A DNA stretch of 64,000 nucleotides from a virus. The stretch is taken from positions 49,081-113,080 of the IMG/VR virus record IMGVR_UViG_3300032331_001766. One strand, written 5' to 3'. The notes under the pieces were generated by a model. That model worked only from the letters and a program-made list of their open reading frames with translations. It did no database searches and had not been told where the DNA came from. This document shows, piece by piece, positions 59,331 to 64,000 of this stretch (the stretch's first letter is position 1; every line of letters begins with the position of its first letter). The position numbers and the translations under genes are program-made.

Positions 59331-59945
59331 ATGTCAGCAGTACAAGGCTCAGCAGCAAGATTAGTAGAAGTAGCATTAGGCGAAATTGGATATATTGAAG
59401 GTCCAAAAGATAACGAAACAAAGTACGGTAAGTTTACAAAATCAAATTTTCAACCATGGTGCGGAAGTTATATTATGTGGTGCGGAAATGAGGCTGGCGT
59501 AAAGATTCCTAATACAGTTTACACTCCAGCAGGTGCACAAGCATTTATTAAAGCAGGAACATGGCAGCCAGTAGAAACAGCTGCACCTGCAATTGGTGAT
59601 ATAGTTTATTTTGATTTTCCAAATGACGGCGTAGACAGAATTTCTCATGTAGGAATTGTTGTTGCAGTTAACACAGATGGCACAGTTGATGTCGCAGAAG
59701 GAAATACTAGCCCAGATAAAAAAGGAGATCAAAGAAACGGCGGACAGGCATGTCTTAAGAACCGTGCATACAAAAAGAAGAATGGCTCAAAGCTTCGCAA
59801 GTCACAGCCAGTATTTATTGTAGGATTTGGACGCCCAGCATTTGGTAATCCAGTTAAAACAAAATCAGATAAACCAGCAGCAAAGGCGGCACCCGTAAAG
59901 AAAGCGGCTCCTGTAAAGAAAGCTGCAATTAAGAAGCCAATGTAA
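59331..59945 (+). CDS. Endolysin, CHAP domain with AKP-rich tail
   Basis: A 204-residue lysin. The CHAP amidase/endopeptidase domain (about residues 10-160) has its catalytic Cys in PWCGSYIMW, the His in RISHVGIVV and the acidic third residue in VDVAEGNTS. The C-terminus (about 165-204) is rich in Ala, Lys and Pro with near-repeats of AAPVKK, likely a cell-wall-binding or flexible basic tail. AGGAG at 59320-59324 sets the start. CHAP lysins cut peptidoglycan of Gram-positive cells. No signal peptide is present, so a holin should exist but I did not identify it. Confidence 0.88.
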   Translation: MSAVQGSAARLVEVALGEIGYIEGPKDNETKYGKFTKSNFQPWCGSYIMWCGNEAGVKIPNTVYTPAGAQAFIKAGTWQPVETAAPAIGDIVYFDFPNDGVDRISHVGIVVAVNTDGTVDVAEGNTSPDKKGDQRNGGQACLKNRAYKKKNGSKLRKSQPVFIVGFGRPAFGNPVKTKSDKPAAKAAPVKKAAPVKKAAIKKPM

Positions 59946-60349
59946 TGTACGAATACCATGTTAAGAAAGTAACTAATGTTGTAGACGGAGATACAATAGA
60001 CGTAGAAATTGATTTAGGTTTTGACATATCATTTAGTTCAAGAGTCAGGCTGGCTGGAATTGATACTCCAGAAAGCAGAACAAAAGATAAAGCCGAAAAA
60101 GCTTTAGGACTTGAAGCTAAAGAATATGTAAAGTCTAAGATTAAAGATGCTAAAGATGTTGTTATTAAGACAGAGAAGATGGATTCATCAGAAAAATATG
60201 GACGCATTTTAGGATGGCTTTATTTAGATGGATCTAAAGTTTCAGTCAATGAACAAATGATTGCAGATGGATATGCCTGGGGCTACTTAGGAGAGACTAA
60301 AGTCAAAGACTTCGAAGCGCTTGCAAAAATTAGGGCTAAAAAGAAATAG
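59945..60349 (+). CDS. Staphylococcal-nuclease-like thermonuclease
   Basis: A 134-residue SNase-fold protein with the full active site: DGDTIDV (calcium-binding Asp), R35 in RVRLAGIDTPE, D40 and E43, and R87 in KYGRILGWL. The positions match those of the staphylococcal enzyme. It cuts DNA or RNA with calcium; in phages it may degrade host nucleic acid. No signal peptide, so it acts in the cytoplasm. It starts in TAATG with the endolysin stop. Confidence 0.92.
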   Translation: MYEYHVKKVTNVVDGDTIDVEIDLGFDISFSSRVRLAGIDTPESRTKDKAEKALGLEAKEYVKSKIKDAKDVVIKTEKMDSSEKYGRILGWLYLDGSKVSVNEQMIADGYAWGYLGETKVKDFEALAKIRAKKK

Positions 60350-60375
60350 ACTTTAAAAAAGTTTTTTGATATAAT
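60347..60375 (+). promoter_or_regulatory. Promoter TAGACT-N17-TATAAT for Hsp20 gene
   Basis: TAGACT (60347-60352) and TATAAT (60370-60375), spacing 17. The start site falls at about 60381, the first base of the hairpin that follows. Confidence 0.7.
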
Positions 60376-60380
60376 GATAT

Positions 60381-60403
60381 ACGGGTCGCCTTCGGGGGCC
60401 CGT
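60381..60403 (+). promoter_or_regulatory. 5'-terminal UUCG hairpin in Hsp20 leader
   Basis: ACGGG (60381-60385) pairs with CCCGT (60399-60403), with an inner CC(TTCG)GG cap, a very stable tetraloop. It sits at the expected 5' end of the mRNA, about 20 bases before AAAGGAG (60424-60430). It could protect the mRNA or act in temperature control. Confidence 0.6.
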
Positions 60404-60437
60404 ATATTAATTTATTTGCTTATAAAGGAGAAATAAA

Positions 60438-60857
60438 ATGGTACAAACATACACATGGGACCTTTTCAAGGATCCCTTTTTTATTGGTTTCGATAACACA
60501 TGGAGCCGTTTAAATTCAGTTCACAATATAGCATCACATCAGGCATACCCACCATACGATATCATTAAGCTAGATGAAGATTCATTTAGAGTCGACCTTG
60601 CAGTTGCAGGCTTTGATAAAAAAGATATTGACGTGTCGGTAGACAACGGAACCTTAATTATAAAAGGAGAAGTTGGAGAAGGAGCAGAGGGAGAAGTTAT
60701 TCATAAGGGCATTGCCACAAGAAAATTTACTCGCACATTCGCTCTTGGTGAATATATGGAAGTAACTGGTGCAGATTTTCTAAATGGAATGCTACATATT
60801 AATGTAGAAAGAATTGTTCCAGAAGAGAAGAAGCCAAAGACTATTAAAGTCAAGTAG
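60438..60857 (+). CDS. Small heat shock protein Hsp20
   Basis: A 139-residue protein with an alpha-crystallin domain (about residues 40-135): YDIIKLDEDSFRVDLAVAGFDKKDIDVSVDNGTL at its start, then FTRTFALGEYMEVTGADFLNGMLHI and the C-terminal I-x-V tail motif (KTIKVK). Such chaperones form oligomers that hold unfolded proteins; phages may use them to keep virion proteins soluble. It has its own promoter, a strong Shine-Dalgarno sequence and a structured leader, so strong expression is expected. Confidence 0.92.
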   Translation: MVQTYTWDLFKDPFFIGFDNTWSRLNSVHNIASHQAYPPYDIIKLDEDSFRVDLAVAGFDKKDIDVSVDNGTLIIKGEVGEGAEGEVIHKGIATRKFTRTFALGEYMEVTGADFLNGMLHINVERIVPEEKKPKTIKVK

Positions 60858-60860
60858 TAG

Positions 60861-60866
60861 TATAAT
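60861..60866 (+). promoter_or_regulatory. -10 TATAAT for leader RNA and luciferase-like gene
   Basis: TATAAT just after the Hsp20 stop; no good -35. The start site would be at about 60872-60874, where the structured leader begins. Confidence 0.5.
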
Positions 60867-60870
60867 AGAA

Positions 60871-60977
60871 ACCTGCATCCCTTCATCGGGCAGTCGCAGG
60901 TAAAATCGAGGGTCGCTACCCCTTGGATGGGACCTGAGCAAGTCTATAAACGGCTCATATAAATTTAAGGGGAAAAG
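60871..60977 (+). ncRNA. Candidate structured leader RNA
   Basis: About 107 bases between a -10 and the TTG of the luciferase-like gene. Hairpins: CCTGC (60872-60876)/GCAGG (60896-60900) with an inner CCC/GGG; GGGT (60910-60913)/ACCC (60918-60921); TGAGC (60935-60939)/GCTCA (60953-60957). CATCC (60876-60880) could also pair with GGATG (60925-60929) as an alternative fold. The GC content is far above its surroundings. It resembles no riboswitch class I can name. Confidence 0.55.
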
Positions 60978-61766
60978 TTGAATATTCATTGGATGCAAAG
61001 ATTCGATGGTAGTAACCCAAAAGAACTTAGAACTCTTTCAAATGTATTAGACTACTCTGGATACTACTCTGTTTTAACAGTCTATCATTCAAAGCTACCA
61101 GACTATTGGATAAAAATAGCAAATATAATAAATCCAGAACATAAATTAAAGTACATGATTGCAATGAGAACTTATGCAATTAGCCCAGAATACTGTGCAA
61201 TGGTCTGCGAAGGATTTAGTGAAATATCTCCCCAAAGATTGATCCTAAACGTTGCTGCTGGAGATATACATTCTGATGAAACAAGCAGGTCAGACGTTGT
61301 GGCTATATCTGAGCTTTTAAGAACACATGATGATCGAGTTAGATATACTGCTGAATGGCTAGAAAAGTTTACCTCCCTACCATTATTAAAAGATAAGCCA
61401 GAAATAGTTGTAAGCGGAACCTCTGAAGAAACAATCATAAATGCAAATAAATATGCTGATGCACATCTTTCAATGTATTCTAGCTACAAAGAAAAGCTAA
61501 AAGATTCTATTAAAACAAATAGGAAAATGGTGTCTAGTCCAATAATAATACGTGACACTAAGGCGGAGGCAGAGGATATATACAACCAATTACCAGACGA
61601 TATGGGTAAAAGGTCTTGCCTTTTTGGTACAGAAAATGAGATAATAGATACTATTAGCTCAATGAAGTCTGAAGGAATTACAGACCTTTTGGTTAGTAGA
61701 GTCCAAATAGATGATCAGCCCTATAGAATACATGGAATGGTAAAAAAAATAAATGATATCAGCTAA
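60978..61766 (+). CDS. Luciferase-like flavin monooxygenase
   Basis: A TTG start with AAGGGG five bases upstream gives 262 residues. The sequence fits a short TIM-barrel enzyme of the bacterial luciferase-like superfamily (FMN- or F420-dependent): GYYSVLTVYHSKLPDYW, LKYMIAMRTYAISPEYCAMV, EGFSEISPQRLILNVAAGD, YTAEWLEKFTSLPLL and VSGTSEETIINANKYAD. It is shorter than typical members (about 330). Such enzymes oxidise or reduce small organic substrates. It is an unusual cargo for a phage and overlaps a cupin-like oxygenase gene by 14 bases, so the two may act on the same compound. Confidence 0.8.
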   Translation: MNIHWMQRFDGSNPKELRTLSNVLDYSGYYSVLTVYHSKLPDYWIKIANIINPEHKLKYMIAMRTYAISPEYCAMVCEGFSEISPQRLILNVAAGDIHSDETSRSDVVAISELLRTHDDRVRYTAEWLEKFTSLPLLKDKPEIVVSGTSEETIINANKYADAHLSMYSSYKEKLKDSIKTNRKMVSSPIIIRDTKAEAEDIYNQLPDDMGKRSCLFGTENEIIDTISSMKSEGITDLLVSRVQIDDQPYRIHGMVKKINDIS

Positions 61767-62343
61767 TGAAGTAAAAAAAATGATTGAAGATGCTAGGATT
61801 AATAAAAAAATATTGCATTTAAAATCAATGTTTTCAAATGTTCCAACATGGGATAAATTTATTAAACATTTAGATCATCATTTTAATACCGTTCCAGAAG
61901 GTCCAAAAGAAGAGTCTGATGAATGGCATATAATACATAATGGTACTGTTGCTAAGCCTGGATATTATTTTCATGTAAGAGACGCTATATCAAATTATGA
62001 ATTTACCTTTTTCCCAGAATCTGAAAATGTAGTTAATTTTTTTAATGAAGTTTATAATGAAAAAACTAATGGTGGTGGAACTTTTTTAAATATAGTTGGA
62101 AATGGAATGCTAGTACCAACTCATATTGATAATGTAGATAGCGTATTTTGGCAATGTCAGGGATCAACAGTTTGGGAAGTATTTTTAAACAAAGATGATC
62201 AAGGTAAGGGAATTCCACCAATACAAACAATAACTGTTGAACCAGGGGATATAATTGTTGTTCCTTTGGGTGTATTCCACGGATTAAATCCACATGTTGC
62301 AAGAGCAGCAATAGCTTTTAGATATCAGGAGGCGGAAGAGTAA
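61753..62343 (+). CDS. Cupin/JmjC-like 2OG-Fe(II) oxygenase
   Basis: A 196-residue cupin-fold protein. H124-x-D126 in VPTHIDNVDSVFWQCQG and H176 in VPLGVFHGLNP form the iron site, and R184 follows in HVARAAIAFRY. PGDIIVVP is a classic cupin turn. It resembles JmjC- and YcfD-type hydroxylases more than the prolyl-hydroxylase type found elsewhere here. It is coupled to the luciferase-like gene. Substrate unknown; a protein residue or small molecule is likely. Confidence 0.82.
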   Translation: MISANEVKKMIEDARINKKILHLKSMFSNVPTWDKFIKHLDHHFNTVPEGPKEESDEWHIIHNGTVAKPGYYFHVRDAISNYEFTFFPESENVVNFFNEVYNEKTNGGGTFLNIVGNGMLVPTHIDNVDSVFWQCQGSTVWEVFLNKDDQGKGIPPIQTITVEPGDIIVVPLGVFHGLNPHVARAAIAFRYQEAEE

Positions 62344-62344
62344 G

Positions 62345-62530
62345 ATGCCAGTATATGAATATAAGTGCTCTTATGATGACGCACACCCATTAATGTCAGT
62401 ACATAGATCAATTACAGATAGTGATCCAGGATATACATGTGCTGAATGTGAGTGTAATATGATAAGACATTTCACTCCGTTTGGCATACAGTTTAAAGGC
62501 ACTGGTTTTTACAAAACTGATAACGCTTAA
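62345..62530 (+). CDS. FmdB-family zinc ribbon protein
   Basis: A 61-residue protein that matches the FmdB putative regulator family closely: MPVYEYKC at the start, CAECECNMIRHF in the middle (zinc ribbon) and the characteristic IQFKGTGFYKTD end. The family is common in Actinobacteria and their phages; its true role is not known. It begins two bases after the oxygenase stop. Confidence 0.88.
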   Translation: MPVYEYKCSYDDAHPLMSVHRSITDSDPGYTCAECECNMIRHFTPFGIQFKGTGFYKTDNA

Positions 62531-62551
62531 CTTTAATTAGATATATCAACA

Positions 62552-62560
62552 TGCTATAAT
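62552..62560 (+). promoter_or_regulatory. Extended -10 TGC-TATAAT
   Basis: TGC-TATAAT (62552-62560) with a weak TTTAAT -35 at 62532-62537. The transcript should begin near 62567 and carry a short leader. Confidence 0.65.
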
Positions 62561-62562
62561 TA

Positions 62563-62592
62563 CTAAGTAAACAAAAATATTGTTTTACTTAG
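62563..62592 (+). promoter_or_regulatory. Leader hairpin abutting Shine-Dalgarno sequence
   Basis: CTAAGTAAACAA (62563-62574) pairs with TTGTTTTACTTAG (62580-62592) with one bulged base. Its 3' arm takes the first bases of AGGAG (62591-62595), so it may tune translation of the secreted protein. The predicted start of transcription trims the first bases of the 5' arm. Confidence 0.5.
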
Positions 62593-62603
62593 GAGATCCT
62601 TAG

Positions 62604-64000
62604 TTGACTAGAAAGTTTAAATACTTTATAACCAGCCTTTTTATAATTGGCTGGCTTTTCCTTTTTGGACCAAGTGTTGCGTATGGTGATGAAGTACCAG
62701 CGCCTGCAGAACAAGTAGTTGTAAGCCCCGCACAACAAGCTGTTAATACAGCACTTGCTACCGCAACCATAGAAGTAGCACAAGCAGCAGCAGCATCAGA
62801 CACAGCAACTGTAACAATAGCAACTGCTGTCCAAGCAGTAACAGCATCTAATACAGCCGTATCTGCAGCAAATACTGCGGTTACTGCTGCAACTACTGCG
62901 GTAGCGGAAGTTTCAAATGTATCACCACTTGTAGAAACTGCAACGGCGGTTGTGCAAGCAATTACTTCAACAGTAGCATCAGTTACACAAGCCGTAGCCG
63001 CAATACCAGTAACGGCTACAACTCAAACACCAGAAGTCGCTACAGCACAAGAAGTTGTTACAGCAGCAACCACTGTTGTTGAGTCTGCAACTACATCCTT
63101 AACACAAGCAGTTGCTACGGCAGCAACTCCAGCAGGATCACCCGTTCCATCTGTTACCGTAGAGCAAGTTTCTACAGCAATTGCAACAGAAGTTGCTCAA
63201 TCAGAAACAGCAACAGTTTTAGTTCAAGCAGCTCAGACAGCAATAGACACAGCAACTGCAACAGTTTCTACAGCAACTACGGCGGTGGCAGCAGTAACAC
63301 CTGCACGTACAGAGGCTCAAACACAATTAACCCAAGCAAACGTAGCAATTAATAACGCCCAGGATGCAGTTAATGCTCTCGCAGCAACTATTGGCACCAC
63401 AACAAACGTTTTAGCAAACACAGATGATGCTGGTGTACGTATGAATCTACCATTTAATTTACGTATGGGAAACACTGTTTATAACAATGTGTATGTAGGT
63501 TCAAATGCAACTATTACTTTTGGCGTAAATGAAGGACAAAATTATTATTCAACACCTACTGCTCCTTCGATTTCTATAGCAGGATATGATTGGACTACAT
63601 GGAGTAATGGCTCTGGAGTTACCTACTCAACAACAACTAACACCCTTTCAGTTGCTTGGGATGTTCGTGTATATCCTTTAAGAACTGCTGATACTCAAAT
63701 GACTCAAATTAGATTTAATGCAGATGTAAACCCAGCAGATGGCGCATGGCAAGCAGATGTAAGTGTGACTGGGCCAATACCAAATGGTGCTAGGTTTAAC
63801 GTAAGAGAGACAACTGGGGGTGCCGTAACAGCTATTGCTAATACAAGCACCACAACAGGTTTTACTGGAACAATCACTCAGGGCTCCGCATTTACTCCTA
63901 CCCCTGATCCAGACAATGCAACAGTCTTGGCAGCAATTGATACAGCAAATGCACAAATTGCTACATTAAACTCAGCAGTTACTGCTATTGTTGCAACAAA
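62604..64000 (+). CDS. Secreted Ala/Thr/Val-rich protein, 3' end outside window
   Basis: A TTG start with AGGAG eight bases upstream opens a frame that runs past the window end (465 codons seen). The N-terminus is a signal peptide: MTRKFKYFITSLFIIGWLFL then FGPSVAYG, likely cut before Asp-Glu. Residues about 35-275 are almost only Ala, Thr, Val, Gln, Glu and Ser with loose repeats such as AVTAATTAVAEV and TAIDTATATVSTAT, helical by pattern. A beta-domain follows (LPFNLRMGNTVYNNVYVGSN, SISIAGYDW), then a return to helical repeats. A secreted repeat protein is rare in phages; it may alter the host surface, block other phages or aid lysis. Confidence 0.75.
   Translation, partial: MTRKFKYFITSLFIIGWLFLFGPSVAYGDEVPAPAEQVVVSPAQQAVNTALATATIEVAQAAAASDTATVTIATAVQAVTASNTAVSAANTAVTAATTAVAEVSNVSPLVETATAVVQAITSTVASVTQAVAAIPVTATTQTPEVATAQEVVTAATTVVESATTSLTQAVATAATPAGSPVPSVTVEQVSTAIATEVAQSETATVLVQAAQTAIDTATATVSTATTAVAAVTPARTEAQTQLTQANVAINNAQDAVNALAATIGTTTNVLANTDDAGVRMNLPFNLRMGNTVYNNVYVGSNATITFGVNEGQNYYSTPTAPSISIAGYDWTTWSNGSGVTYSTTTNTLSVAWDVRVYPLRTADTQMTQIRFNADVNPADGAWQADVSVTGPIPNGARFNVRETTGGAVTAIANTSTTTGFTGTITQGSAFTPTPDPDNATVLAAIDTANAQIATLNSAVTAIVAT

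Noticed and set aside
60381-60403. Hairpin before the Hsp20 gene read as a Rho-independent terminator
   Set aside because: It follows a good promoter by about six bases, lacks a U-run and would prevent expression of Hsp20; a 5' mRNA hairpin fits better.
63678-63956. Cys-rich minus-strand frame at the right end
   Set aside because: It is antisense to the Ala/Thr-rich secreted protein, which has a signal peptide, promoter and ribosome-binding site.

Overview
The window is a near-complete stretch of an AT-rich tailed-phage genome (Caudoviricetes). Genes are packed tightly on the + strand with one exception (56787-57494). No stretch over about 300 bases lacks a gene, tRNA or structured RNA; the longest non-coding gaps are 36154-36278, 57495-57819 (mostly tRNAs) and 60858-60977. 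HK97-type capsid genes, a neck set, a major tail protein, a frameshifted tail chaperone and a 2,479-residue tape measure, with no sheath gene seen, indicate a long non-contractile tail (siphovirus form). I saw no integrase or phage repressor, so a virulent life style is likely. A CHAP endolysin, an FmdB-type zinc ribbon, a luciferase-like oxidoreductase, many leaderless promoters and a gene order like that of actinobacteriophages together suggest a low-GC actinobacterial host, perhaps aquatic. The host is an inference. Both ends cut through genes: a 2OG-Fe(II) oxygenase on the left and a secreted Ala/Thr/Val-rich protein on the right.

Layout. 1-2118: oxygenase remnant and a LamG-type protein. 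2181-11340: portal, protease-scaffold fusion, major capsid protein, connectors, tail terminator, major tail protein, and tail chaperones joined by a -1 frameshift. 11350-30945: tape measure with an embedded ADP-ribosyltransferase-like domain, distal tail proteins, a fibre with decapeptide repeats, a large adhesin with Ig-like and Listeria-Bacteroides-type repeats, and three small coiled-coil proteins. 30946-44879: a replication and recombination block with an operator-like promoter, metallophosphoesterase, DnaB-type helicase, primase, SSB, tRNA-Leu, DnaE-type polymerase, MazG, RecA, Cas4/RecB-type nuclease and RuvC-like resolvase, with several tiny zinc-ribbon proteins between them. 44876-52374: small HTH protein, glycosyltransferases, methyltransferase, Nmad1-like protein, both terminase subunits and, between them, a three-domain HAD / nucleotidyltransferase / GT61 protein. 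52456-55879: a carbamoyltransferase gene flanked by two SGNH-like paralogues. 55905-57793: four tRNAs (Met, Arg, Gly, Lys) and two oxygenase-like genes. 57820-64000: GT60-like glycosyltransferase, Dps, endolysin, SNase, Hsp20, luciferase-like protein with a structured leader, cupin-like oxygenase, FmdB protein and a secreted protein.

How the genes fit together. The core builds and packages a siphovirus and copies it with its own helicase, primase, polymerase, SSB and recombinase. Around it lies an unusually large set of decoration enzymes: four glycosyltransferase domains, a sugar nucleotidyltransferase, a carbamoyltransferase, two SGNH-like proteins, a methyltransferase, an Nmad1-like protein and five 2OG-Fe(II)/cupin-fold proteins. 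The most promising undescribed elements are the SGNH-carbamoyltransferase-SGNH cassette, the HAD-NTase-GT61 fusion between the terminase genes, and the ADP-ribosyltransferase-like domain inside the tape measure. Expression appears to rest on short promoters, often with an extended -10 (TGn-TATAAT), many of which end six to nine bases before an ATG and so should give leaderless mRNAs.
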